Assembly (NCBI GenBank): GCA_963932145.1
Contig: OZ010580.1
Span: forward strand, 959,501-1,023,500
Direction: 5' to 3'
Source of the DNA: Acanthosepion lycidas
Taxonomy: Eukaryota; Mollusca; Cephalopoda; Sepiida; Sepiidae
DNA length: 64,000 nucleotides
The notes under the pieces were generated by a model. The model saw nothing but the letters and a program-made list of their open reading frames with translations. It was not told the origin of the DNA and searched no databases. Below, piece after piece: positions 33,285 to 44,119 of this stretch. Numbering within the stretch: the first letter of the stretch is position 1; every line of letters begins with the position of its first letter. The translations under genes were made by a program, and so were the position numbers.

Positions 33285-36236
33285 ACTTTACTTATGCAAG
33301 TGAATACTGGAAGTGATGTTATGTTGATACTGAAGAATTTGGGGGGAAAAATCGGTAGACCAAAGTTAAAAGAAAAGTAATCTCCAGTTGAAACAGTTCA
33401 ATGGGTCATTCATCAAAATTTTAGGATGCTTTGAAAGCACATTTAAGACAAAAAAGAGATTAGAGATAATACCCATCATAGTGGTGGAAAACATCAGGAG
33501 CCATTGTCTTTTAGGAATTGACATGCTAAGAGTGAATACATCAAAGCTGATAAATTCTATGAAGTTTGTAGAACCAGGTTTTGGATTATTAAGGGGATAT
33601 GAGGCAAGTATTCAGCTTAAGCAGTCAACCTAGGAATTTTCAAGCCCCAAAAGTTCCTGTTCACATGCTACTCTTGGTGGGAGCTAAGCTGAACAGAATG
33701 GTAGAACAAAGAATATTAGAAAATGTCAGCCAGGGTGGTAGCAATAGGGCTTCACCCATTGTGGCGATACACAAACCCAATGGAGATTTAAAAATTTTGT
33801 GGTGATTATAAAGTGGGCATGAATCGCCAGATCTATTCGGATTCATTCCCATTGCCAAATATTGAACAGTGGGCAGTGAGTTTGCTGGTATGAAATACTT
33901 TGCTAAAGTTGACCTAAAGTCAACATATAATCAGATAAAAATTGATAGCAAGTTTCAAGAAGTCACCACAATGAACATCCCTATTGGATTGATAAGATGA
34001 ACTCATCTGCCATTTGGAATAAAAATGTCAAGTCTAATTTTAATTTCCCAAAAAGCCAATGAGAAAGTTTTAGAGGTGATTAAAAATATAATTGTATATC
34101 AGGACGACATTAACATTGGTGCGTGCAGTAAAGAAGAGCTCAAAAGTAAAATGGAGCAAATTTTGGAAACATTAAATAGCGTGTATGACAATTGTGATAA
34201 ATGCAAGTTTAATTGTGAAAAAATTTCATACCTACAATATCAAATATCCAAAGATGGTATATCACCAGATGGTAAACTCATTAATAGAGATATCTGCACC
34301 CAGAAAAAAAAGAAAATCTTTTTCTAGGATTAACCAATCTCTACAACAGATATTTACCATAATATAGTGACCTTATGGAATCATTTAATGAAATAAGAAA
34401 GACAAATACTGAGTTTCAATGCACAAAAAGACAGTAGGCTGCTTTTGAAAAATTAAAAAAGGCACTCATAAACCAGTTGTTAAAATATCTGACCCAGCAA
34501 AAAAAATGATGTTAACTATTAATGCTCCTGATTGTGTCATAGTTACAATATTGTCACAGGAGGATCACCTTGTAATGTACTTATTCAGAAAACTAACATT
34601 GGTGGAGGTGAATTATTTGAATATTGAGAATAAGGAATTAGTGATTGTGTGAAGAACAGAAAGAGCTAGAAATTTTTTGCTGGGAAGGAAATTTCTATTA
34701 AAATCTGATCATAAAAGAGTTGCCATCTGACAGGATATTAAGATTGTCAATTGAGCTTATGGTGTTTGACTTTGACATGGTATTAAAGGAAATACTATTC
34801 CACATTTGGATGCATTATCTCGGTTAAATTTTGAGAGTAAAAATGTTGAAGCAAGTAAAAATTGTGAGGATGGGATTTTGCACTGGATAGAAATGGACAT
34901 ATTACCCTTAAATTAGCTTAGGTTGGGAACTAGGCAGGATCCAGTGCTGAATAGAATTATGGATAGAATAAAGAGAAATCCATGAAGTAATTATTCTATG
35001 GCTGAGAGGTGTTATAAAAAGTCTAGACACAAATTAACAATAAAAAAGAAATTATATATAATGGAGATATCATAGTACCACCACAGTCTCTGAGAAAAGA
35101 AATAATTAAAGCTATGCATGATGATATACATGGAGGTATATTGGCGACACAAATGAGGTTAAAGTTGCAAGCTTGGTCGCCAGCCTATTCAAGAGACATG
35201 GAAGAGTATTTTACAAAATGCCCAAAATGTTCAGAAATAAAAAAAAATTTAGGCAAACTAAAATTCACTCTTGGCCAAAGTAAATGGAGCCGTAGACACG
35301 AGTACCTATGGATCATGTCTACATTAAAGGTATAGGACTATTTCTGATATTAGTTGACTTGTATTCAGGTTGGCCCGAAGTTATTAGTCATGGATAGAAA
35401 GGCCACTACAGTGAAGTGGGTATTGAGGATAGTATTTTTGAGAAATGGAGTTCCAAATACCTTGGTCTCTGACAATGCACCTGAGGTTTTTGAAGAAATT
35501 TTATGTGCATGTTTAAAATGTATTGGCTGCATTCCATACAAAGCACCACCTTACCACCCACAGTCAAATGGAATTGCGGAGAGAATGGTTCAAATGGTAA
35601 AAATGGGATTAAAAGCATTCTCTCCAGTGGATTGTAATATAGAGAATTATTTACCCAGACTACTCTTAAGTTATAGAGCTATTCTGCATGCAGGCAGAAG
35701 ACAAAGCACATCCACATTGATGGGAAGACAAATAAGAGCTCCGATTACCACGTTATTTGCAACAAATGAAAGTGTGTGGTACAGAAAGGACAAGGATTCA
35801 AGTCCTGAAAAGATGAATTTTGTGGTGCAAAAGGGATTTAACACAGCTGTGTTAACAAAGAAGGGCCAGGGTATACTGGCACATGAAGACAATGTAGAAC
35901 CACAAGAGATGGAAAAATGAGGGGGAAGAGGAAGTAGAAGAACAGATGATGCAAGAAAGGATAAATGAATCCAGTATTGTGAGTGATCAGGAAGACCATT
36001 AGAGATATGAAATTGAAGAACAGTAGAGGTAGGAGAGAATGAGTGTATCCAGCGAGGAACAATCTGGGGATGAGAGTAACCAGAGATACCATGATGATTC
36101 AAATGAGGAGAATCAGTTAAGACCTCAATCTCCCATAAAAAAAAAAAAATAGAATCACTCTGAGAGACAGATTATGTCTCCCAGGGTTGTTTGTAGAAGT
36201 CATAGATCAACTAAAGGTATAAAGCCTTTAGGTTCA
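33285..36236 (+). pseudogene. pol: protease, RT, RNase H remnant, integrase (gypsy at 32383-36354)
   Basis: Protease motif reads VNTGSDVML near 33300, with the catalytic Asp changed to Asn. RT fragments follow: VPVHMLLLVGAKLNRMVEQR, SNRASPIVAIHKPNGDLKI, and the catalytic VYQDDINIG at about 34094-34120. RNase H is broken (34480-34720). The integrase has a zinc-binding remnant (MHDDIHGG..., CPKCSEIK), the core Asp in WIMSTLK-like context lost or shifted, SDNAPEVFEE (second Asp) and PQSNGIAERMVQMVK (Glu) within 35354-35920. An acidic C-terminal tail follows. Many frameshifts; not functional. Confidence 0.78.
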
Positions 36237-36245
36237 GGGAGGTGT

Positions 36246-36354
36246 AGTGATATGTAAATGAGGTACTGTTTAAAAAGCAGTATTGCTATACCTACGGGGG
36301 AGTTATCTTCTCTTGATGAGACTACATTTGTCAAAGAGAATACCTATCATAACA
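36246..36354 (+). repeat. 3' LTR of the gypsy element at 32383-36354
   Basis: Partner of 32383-32491, about 85-90% identical by eye, so the insertion is not recent. Preceded by a purine-rich tract. No clear target-site duplication was found, partly because the left flank is an (ATT)n repeat. Confidence 0.82.
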
Positions 36355-38035
36355 AATTATCAGCATCATTATGATAATGATATAAACCTAGACTCCAGAG
36401 TTGTTCAGAAGATAGAGGTTTCAATATTTTCTATCCCCCAAAGATAGATTGGTATTTTAATTGCTAAGATGTGTGAGATGTCTGAATGTTTAAAACATGG
36501 GAAAAACTTTTTAGATTATTAGTGACATATACAGTTAGTGTAATGGATATTGGTGCAGGAAATGGAATCAGATTGACAAGTTCAAATTACAGGCTAGACT
36601 GTTTGGTCCACTTTTGCACAAATACTCTTGAGAAAGGTATGAATCCATCTCTTGTCCCCACTACCAGCTATTTGTTAAATAGCAAAGTAGACTAGGGCTC
36701 TCTAGCAACCAGTCTCTGAATTTCAAAACCAAGAATGCATGTCAATTCACAGGCAACAAAGGAATATGTGCAGAGTTGTGATCGCCTATATCCTGGAGGG
36801 ATAAGGCATTTTTTAAAAAGTGACATTTTATGCTAATACCCAAGGGCAAAAGCATGTGAGAATTTGTTGCTGGAAATTTTCATGAAAAATTTCCACCAAT
36901 AATAGCAACAAATTCCCATAACATGTGAATATATACAGGAGATATGATTTGAAAAAGACTATTGAGTTTATTTTCGAATGGGTTAATTATTAAAACATGA
37001 TAAAAATGTAACCATCTCTAAAAAAAGACTTATTTCAAAGAATAAGAATATTTTCTCTATTAATTATTGAAATTAAAGAAAAATTCTTTAATCTGCTGAT
37101 TACTTATTTTTTTTAAATAGGGTATTTTCTTAAGCATAACAAAATAGTGGACAGAAAAATAAAATTGGTGTGTATTAAAAAAAAAAAATTTACATGGAAT
37201 TGTTTTTACTGATGACATTGGGATACAGAATTAATTTCAACTTACTTCACTCACCGTGACGCTAATGAGTCTGAAGTTTTATTGTCGATGACTCCAAAAT
37301 GGTAGATTTTATCTTTATTTTCGAATTAAATATGTGAATTTACACCTAAATGGAACTATTTGGGAAATTTTTATTAGAAAGTGAGTGCAGGGCTTGAACT
37401 GCAAATTACCCTTTTGAGGCTCCAAATTGAAATTAGTTCTATCACTCATGACATCACTTTAATTTCTAACACATCAAAATTAGGCACTTGAATGAGAAAG
37501 TGGAAAAATTCTGTGTAACATGTTTTGTCCTCTAGAAGGACTTCATTGGATTAAAGTAATATTTTTATTGATGGAATTATGTATGTATAGGATGGAGAAG
37601 GAGAGATATAAATGTGAATCAATTATAATTTTGTACTGAGAGGAAACACTGAAGATATGGGAATGCTGAGTTAAAATTTGTTTTCATCAGATGTATCTGG
37701 ACACACAATCTCATTCAGTTTCCCCACACTTTTGTTTTTGCTTTCATCATCCAACATTGTGATAAGAGAAAGAAAGGTAAAATGTTTTAAGAAGCTGGAT
37801 GCAAATTTACCTTGGGTGATTTAGCAACCAGTGCACTTTTTATACATTTTTGCCTTAGGGAATTACTTTCTCTTTTACTTAAAGTAGCATTTTATAAATT
37901 GAAATTATGGTCAGACTCATTACAATGAGTGATTAATGTACTGAGTGTGTTGTTTTGTAAAATATATCTTTTGTGCATGTATAATCTTTTATTTAAATTC
38001 TTTTGGGATTTCTCCTATGTATTCTTTGTGGCAGT
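36355..38035. other. Non-coding stretch
   Basis: Nothing is securely recognised. The part at 36520-36690 is moderately GC-richer and reads like an old dispersed repeat, but I cannot name it. Confidence 0.4.
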
Positions 38036-38189
38036 CATTATAGGCTATAGAGTAAAGCCCAAACTCCACATATCAAGAATTGCTAGTGCTCATTAAAACC
38101 ATAAGAAAAATTTTAGCACCATTCCTTGGAACAATCGCAAGAAAAGTAACTAGTACAATCAAGAATAAACCTCTCCCTACCAATAAATA

Positions 38190-38640
38190 AAATCATGAAA
38201 ATTTGCCAACTCATCACAAACCAATATTATTTCACTTTTAACAATGATGTTTATAAACAAAAATTCAGATTATCAATGAGATCACCTCTTACTGAAGTTT
38301 TACCTGACCTTGTAGGTAAACTAAACAAATTTGAATGTATGATAGTATTTACCCATGAAAAAGAAACAAACAATACATTACCTTTCCTAGATATCATAAA
38401 CTATAGTGATAATGATGTACAACTGTCTAGCATAAATCTACTAATAAAAAGGATCTTGTAAATTTCTATTCTCACCATAGCAACAAAAATCTGGAATAAT
38501 TATTTGATTCTATTTAAGAGCTCTCATAATTTGTAGCACTCAGTATTTATATAATGAGGAGAAATACATTGTAAATACTTTGTTCCTCCAATGACCTGAT
38601 TATTTCATATTCAATTCATACATTTTGTCTTTAGATGAGT
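38190..38640 (+). mobile_element. Penelope-like reverse transcriptase fragment
   Basis: Plus-strand translation reads TNQYYFTFNNDVYKQKF, LSMRSPL (family G.AMGSP..P), then FTHEKETNNTLPFLDI and NFYSHHSNKNLE. These match the order of Penelope-like RT motifs: FTFN..IYKQ..GxAMGSPxSP, F..E.E..N.LPFLD, and the Y..SNH block. The YxDD box region is deleted and several ligands are mutated, so it is a remnant. Confidence 0.65.
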
Positions 38641-39099
38641 TTGGTAACAGCAAACATTATATACTTAGAAGAAACTGAAACCTGACCTTCAGACCTGTGT
38701 TATACTATTGTGTTCTATTTTTAAATGCCTATTCAGTTACATTTGCCATCCTCTGTCATGTAACTATTGCATTCTTTTAATTAGTACGAGAGAATCAATT
38801 AAAAATACGATTAAGTTGATTATTTTCAAACTAGACTAGTCAAGACATCTAACTAGTAATTAAGTGCTGTAACCTCAACAAATATTTTAATTTCTATTTT
38901 TTATGGGGTGGCTGGAGAAAAGGTTTATTTTTCTTTTTAACTTTCTCAAATGGGGAAGGAAGTAGAAATTAAACTTTTTCTTTTGATAACACAACTTAAT
39001 CATGATATATTTCTAAAGGATATTTTCTTATCTGACTGTAACACTTAATGCAGTTCACTTAAAGCTGATTTTCTGACAAAGTTTTCATGCATTATTGTT

Positions 39100-39960
39100 T
39101 TCTCCTCCACCAGTCCTATAACACAACAGGGTCAACATGGTGGCTTGCTCAACAAAGAAGCCTCTGGTTGATCTGGTCATTGGCCAGTACCTGGGACTGG
39201 GCAAAACATTCATGTGTACATTTAATAATGACTATTTCTTTTTTGTTATCTCTTTCCCATTTTTCCTTGTACCATTCCTTGTAGGATGATCTTGGAGAGT
39301 CCTCCTTGTGATCTCGTTGCATGGTCACACAACTACAGCTTCCTCTTCTTTATGGTGGTCAACACATCTGATAATTGACTCTTCTATGCACCTTTTCATT
39401 CATCCTGTGGACAATGTAGGAAATAGCACCTTCTTTGGGGTCCTGCTGTTAGAGCATGCATTTATAAGAACTGACAAGATGAGGGTATACAAAAATCTTA
39501 GTTTATTTTTGAGAGTGAGCTTTTTGTCTCTCCAGTTTGGTTTCAAGCATCTAATTTGCAGCTGTTTTCAATACAAATCTCAGCATTGACTTCTGGCTTG
39601 GAACCAACTTGGCTGATGATTGCACCAAGGTAATTGAATTGTTTCACTGTCTCTAGTTGCTGACCACTGATTATAATTGGTGCTTATTTCTTATCAGATT
39701 TGTTTTTTCAACACTGATTTCTATGCCGTATCTGGTTGCTGTTTCATTCACACACTTCACCAGGTGTTGCAATCTAACTTGGTCTAATGCACTAACATCC
39801 AATTTCTATTTTTTTCCATTATCAGAGTGTTCTTATTTACTTTGCATTATGAATCTAGCTTCTTGTAGATCATTCTTTTTATACCACAGTTTTTCATTGG
39901 TAGCATTAAAACATGGTGAATGGGGCTCTAATTTGTCTACTCTTCAAGGCGAATGAGCTT
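39100..39960 (-). mobile_element. LINE reverse transcriptase C-terminal fragment
   Basis: Minus-strand frames read QLVKCVNETATRYGIEISVE or VRLQHLVKCVNETATRYGI, KTNLIRNKHQL, a thumb/connection region (ETKLERQ..), then PTLSTG.MKRCIEESIIRCV and ITRRTLQDHPTRNGTRKNGK. This is the usual succession after the YADD box in endonuclease-type LINEs (..GLKINVKKTK.M...YLG...SVLLYG). Heavily frameshifted. It abuts the truncated 3' end of the minus-strand gypsy copy near 39960. Confidence 0.6.
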
Positions 39961-39964
39961 TTCA

Positions 39965-40882
39965 ATCTTCTATTATGCAGTATTGTCATAGCTTAGCAAC
40001 AATCTAGGAAGAAATGTTTCTATCTTTTCTTTCTGTTGTACACATATTTTCAATTTGTTTTTTATAGTTTGCACTATCCTTTCTTCTAATTTGTTTGATT
40101 GGAAATGGTATAATGAAAATTTATATGGTTTGCATCCAATTTTGTTCAACTATTGGCATAGTTCCTCATCACAGAACTCTGGGGTGTTGGCAGAACTAGC
40201 ATTTTTGATATTCCATTTCTTGAAAATATGATCCTTAACTCTTGTTTCATGGTCGAACTTCTGTTATTAGAGACCTGTATAATTTCTGGCCAGCCTGAAT
40301 ATGCATCTACCAGTACTAGTAATAACTCCACTCCATGAACATGGGCATGATCCATGTGTACTTTGTCCCAAGGTTGGGATTTTTTAGGCCATGTATGTAT
40401 TTTTGTCTGTTTAAATTTTCTTCTTTGATTGCACATTTTATACCTTTTTATGTATTCTTCTAAATCTGTAGAATAGCCTGGTCACCATGCCTCTAGCCTT
40501 AATCTCCTTTCATAGACATTATTTTGCAATAAACATTGTCATGTATGCTTTTTATAATTTTGCTCCTTTGTGTTGTTGGTGGAACCACTAAGTCTCCATT
40601 ACAAATTATACCCTTTTCTATGGTTAACTTGTGCTTAACCTCTTTAAAATGCCTTTTTGCCTGTGAGCAATTATTCCACTTATTTTTTGTCCTGAACAAT
40701 ATACTGTTCAATATGTGATCTTGCTTTCTATCTTCAGTTAATTTGTCTATTGACAAAATATTACTTTCAACCCTGTGTAAGAAAGTATCTTTGAATTCTT
40801 CCTCCTTGTAGAGTGCTTGAGTGATGGTTGCAATCTCTCCACTTTCTCTAGCTTTGTTTATATTTGTGTTGTTAACACGCAT
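39965..40882 (-). mobile_element. Minus-strand gypsy copy: integrase segment
   Basis: From 40882 leftward: a linker with DKLTEDRKQDHIL and IICNGDLVVPPTTQRSKII (pre-integrase), CNQRRKFKQ zinc-finger end, the integrase core start MDHAHVHGVELLLVLVDAYS with its Asp and GWPEIIQV, a frameshifted second block near 40180 (TPEFCDEEL), and a Glu-containing QSNKLEERIVQTIKNKLKI block near 40070. It stops at about 39965 next to a LINE fragment, so the 3' end and LTR are missing. Same family group as the gypsy elements at 32383 and 57780. Confidence 0.75.
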
Positions 40883-40929
40883 GCCATGTCTTGCACATGG
40901 CCAAGTTAGTCCATTTCATGAATGGGTTA

Positions 40930-41640
40930 CCGGTGTTGTTCTTACAGACGTCCCTCCATATGATATGGCTGTCTAGCATACTCTACATGCCCCCCCCCCA
41001 TGGGACCACAAGGTGTTTGGGTTGTTGTCCATTGCAGAGATGTCATTGAGTACTCATGTGATGTACCCCACCTCTGTGGGGATAGAATTTGAGGTGGTCA
41101 TGATGCTCTCGTACTGTGATGTGGGCCCTGGTTTGGCAGTGGTTGATTTGTTTGGTGTTGGCTTTCATCAGGCTCCATCATTGTGGGTCCTTCCATTGTC
41201 TCTGAACCATCAGTGTACTATTTGCTCAGGTTCAGTACCTGGGGTTTGGGCTGTTAGTGCATAGGTCACAGTTCTGCATATCAATTTGTGCCAACAGGTG
41301 TGGTCTATTCGTTGGGTTGTTGATGTTGGGGTGCAGGCCCTATTGAATCACCCAATGTATCCAGTATCTGGGGGACAGCTTCTGGTGTGGGGTATTGCAG
41401 GGTGTCTACAACTGGGTTTATCTCCCAGAGGAAGTGGCAGTTATGCTGGGTCACCTGGTTGCTTCTGTCAGAGCATACGTGGTATTGCTTATTGCCTAAT
41501 GCCTCCACAACTTTCCCAGTTTTCAACCATCAGCATGGGTATGAACTTGCCAACCAGTTTGTTGTGTTTGGGCAAGTAACTATAAACTCACAAAATTTGT
41601 CCCGGGCTTGTAACTGAACTAAAAAATGCGTGATTAGCTC
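40930..41640 (-). mobile_element. Insert: C-terminal tail of another retroelement integrase
   Basis: Minus-strand ORF 41526-41305 reads MKTGKVVEALGNKQYHVCSD, RSNQVTQHNCHFLWEINPVV and a Pro-rich tail. GKVVE.LGN.QY.V..DGSGRVT.RNRRFLR-type sequence is the conserved end of a gypsy-type integrase. It is GC-richer than its surroundings and separates the RT and integrase parts of the minus-strand gypsy copy, so it came in later. A (CT)n run lies beside it at 41637-41660. Confidence 0.6.
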
Positions 41641-41660
41641 TCTCTCTCTCTCTCTCTCTT
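41637..41660 (+). repeat. (CT)n microsatellite
   Basis: Pure TC dinucleotides of about 24 bases next to the integrase-tail insert. Confidence 0.85.
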
Positions 41661-41696
41661 TCTGCTTCATAGAGTGAAAGTTCTTCCTGTGCACTT

Positions 41697-41913
41697 CTAT
41701 TGGATGTCAGTTATCAGTTATCTCCTGTTAATTCCCCTCTCCAAGTTCTCTACCACCTTAACCGGGTATTGAACTCACAACACTTTGGGTCCTGTCACTG
41801 GATCTAACCAACGCCTTTATCCACTAGAGTTGTGAGTTCAATACCTGGTTAAGGCAGTAGAGAACTTAGAGAGGTGAGTTAACAGGAGATAACTGATAAC
41901 TGACATCCATTAG
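41697..41913. repeat. Foldback element with 85-bp arms and tRNA-like box B
   Basis: Arms 41697-41781 and 41829-41913 are inverted copies with about seven mismatches in 85 bp (shared words gatgtcagttatcagttatc, tctcctgttaa, aagttctctac, ccttaacc and gtattgaactcacaac). The 47-bp spacer plus left arm, read on the minus strand, gives tggataaaggcgttggttag followed by gagttcaataccc, which resemble RNA polymerase III box A and box B. A tRNA-derived SINE in head-to-head arrangement is the likeliest origin. Confidence 0.72.
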
Positions 41914-41994
41914 ACACGGCACGTTGAACTAGAACAGTCTACCCCAGCAAGTGAAATAAAAGGTTCAATTCAACATTCCAACCACCTGAAGAAG

Positions 41995-42112
41995 GCTGGA
42001 GTGTACAACAGCCAAAACATTGTGATAAATATGGTAACAAAGATAAGGACAATAGTCCAAATAATGTAAATAGTGTACATAATACCTCATCTCAGAAATA
42101 TAGACAGATACA
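41995..42112 (+). repeat. Dispersed repeat, plus-strand copy
   Basis: Reads acctgaagaaggctggagtg, tacaacagccaaaacattgt, and ends atctcagaaatatagacaga. It is the counterpart of 22025-22145 in inverted orientation. It lies directly after the foldback element and may be its continuation. Confidence 0.68.
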
Positions 42113-43102
42113 CATTTTTTTTTTCATTGTTAATCCAGCAATTTTTAACTTATTCAAAACCATACAGGTTTTTCATTTTAGTTCTTCATCGTTAATAGCA
42201 CCAACACAAATGTCATCCTGGTAGTGTATTGTATTATTTATATTGCTGTCAAGAACTTGCTCTATAGCCCTTTGAAAAATCACATTTATTATATTAATTC
42301 CATAGGGAATTTTTTACCATCCTAACATACCTATTGGCATGTTTATTGTTGTAAGTTTTCATCAATAGGTATTTGATGTTATGCTGACTTTAGATCAATT
42401 TTAAAGATTGTTTTCATACTTGCAAGGGATTTGAGAGCCCATTCTACATTGGGGGTTAGGATATGAGTCTGCACATATTTTGTGATTTAAACCTATTTTG
42501 TAGTCACCACAAATGCACAGATCCCTATCCTTCTTTCTTAAAATTACTAATGGGGAGGTCCATTTGCTTCCTCCTGGCAGAACTTGTTCAAGTAGATCTT
42601 GTTTCAGTAATATCTTTAGTTTTTCCACAACTATTGGTAGTAGATGGACTGGCACTTTTTGTGCTTCAAAATATGAGGGGGGGGATATTTTCCTTTTGTC
42701 TTAACTTTGCTTCATTGTTTTTTTTAACATTCTAGTTTCTTCTGCCTTTTTTTTTTTTTTTTTTTGTTGAATTTTCTATTTGATCATGATTCTTTCCACA
42801 ATTTGCCATGATAATTGGTAATATGTTAAACTCATTTTTTAGTTCCACGTAGGCTTCAAAATAGCCTAACGTTTTTATCATGAATCTGTTGAACTGATTC
42901 AGTTGGATAAAGCTTTTCTTTAATTTTGGTTTCCCTAATTTCTTCCAGAAATTTCCAGGTGTCAATGTCACATCCCTTCCTGTATCTAGTTGCATATTCA
43001 GTAAAGCAATATTGATTTGGATTTTTAGTAACTCTTTCTCATTTCTTTTTTTCAATGAAGAGACATCCACACTTATTTTCTTTTCATTTTGTTGGATGTC
43101 AT
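42113..43102 (-). mobile_element. Minus-strand gypsy copy: protease and reverse transcriptase
   Basis: From 43102 leftward: protease with MQLDTGRDVTLTPGNFWKKL and IKTLGYFEAYVELKNEF; then RT with VPVHLLPIVVEKLKILLKQD, SKWTSPLVILRKKDRDLCIC and GDYKIGLN; then the catalytic region HYQDDICVGAINDEEL near 42200. The protease Asp is present (DTG). The RT is cut off at about 42113 by the inserted repeats. The upstream gag continues beyond the big insertion, at 54645-54900. Confidence 0.8.
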
Positions 43103-43259
43103 TGTTGTAAGTAATTCCCACAACCTGCTCCCCCTGTTTGGTGTAATGGACAGACTCTAGAAATGCTTATAAATAAGCTAGCTTAATTCTTTTTTTTGGT
43201 AGCTGTATTAAGTTGAATAAAGCTTTCCTAAGTTTATTCGCTTCGGGTTATTCATTACA
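43103..43259 (+). repeat. 5' LTR of gypsy element 43103-54644
   Basis: TGTTGTAAG to TTCATTACA. Includes cttataaataagct (TATA-like) and aataaagctt (polyadenylation-like). Contains the undisturbed ggtagctgtattaagttg site (about 43198-43215) that is the insertion target of the LINE in the 3' LTR. Confidence 0.92.
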
Positions 43260-43297
43260 ATTTATTCAACTTAAAATAATGGAATGATACCTCAAGC

Positions 43298-44110
43298 TTG
43301 ACCACCTGGAACTTGATACGTCAGACCCTGACTCTAGTGACAAATGGCAACATTGGAGGGATATGTTCGAGGGATTTCTTTTCGGAGCTGCAGTCTTCTT
43401 CTATGTCGGCATTGACTGGCTCACAGAAATTAACCCTCTTATTACACCATGTTTTCACTCCTATTTATAAGTGTTTGTCCGGGTGTCAAAATTACAATAC
43501 TGCTATAAGCACTCTGGATGGTATGTTCATTAAGAAGAAAAACTCCATTTTTGCAAGATACTTACTTGCTACTCGGCGTCAAGAGACTGAAGAAAGTCTA
43601 GAGCTGTATCTTCAAAACCTGAAAATATTAAGTCGCGACTGTGATTTTACTGCCCTGACAGCAAGCCAAGCCAGGGATATCACAATAAGAGATGCCTTCA
43701 TCAGTGGAGTACGGTCTAACCAAATCAGACAAAGGATGCTCGAAAACAAGGACTTGGATCTGGCTACCCCCTATGAACTAGTCCTTACATTGGACATGGC
43801 CCAGAAACAATCAGATCTCTATTTGCAACCTGATTTTTCAGGGGCTACTATTCCTGCCCATTCTCATTCCCAACAAATTCCCATCTCAAATTCCCAACAT
43901 TGTGACCCCCCCCCCCAGGATAAGGATTCTTCAAATACTATTGAACAACCCGTTACTATCGCTTCAGCTGAGATTAAGTGCTACTTCTGCGGCCCTTGTA
44001 AACACGCTCGTTCATCCTGCCCGGCTCGAAACAGTAGATGTCATGGATGTGGCAGGCAGGGACATTTTTTAAAGTTTTGTCGGTTGGCCTTTTACAGAAA
44101 ACCTGTTTAG
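43298..44110 (+). pseudogene. gag (gypsy element 43103-54644)
   Basis: Open for 270 residues; contains FIKKKNSIFARYLLATRRQE, ESLELYLQNLKILSRDC, IRDAFISGVRSNQIRQRMLE and two zinc knuckles (CYFCGPCKHARSSCP and CHGCGRQGHFLKFC). A different frame at 43267-43450 (LDHLELDTSDPDSSDKWQHW) shows that the original N-terminus started earlier and a frameshift now separates it. Gag assembles the particle and binds RNA through the knuckles. Confidence 0.82.
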
Positions 44111-44119
44111 CCGCCACCC

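Larger units (their letters stand above)
32383..36354 (+). mobile_element. Ty3/gypsy LTR retrotransposon with very short LTRs
   Basis: About 4-kb element bounded by about 108-bp direct repeats that begin tgtgatatgtaaatgaggta and end near aatacctat..taa. Between them lie gag, protease, reverse transcriptase, RNase H remnant, integrase and an acidic tail, in the Ty3/gypsy order. A tggtgtcgcc site directly after the 5' LTR could be the tRNA primer site, and aggttcagggaggtg before the 3' LTR is a polypurine tract. Several frameshifts and stops make it inactive. Related copies: 28690-29523, 57780-62042 and, more distantly, the minus-strand copy at 39965-54900. Confidence 0.88.

Noticed and set aside
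41755..41822. Genuine tRNA gene in the foldback
   Set aside because: Box A- and B-like words are present, but the acceptor stem and anticodon arm do not form a standard cloverleaf that I can trace, and the sequence is mirrored in the other arm; a tRNA-derived SINE fits better.
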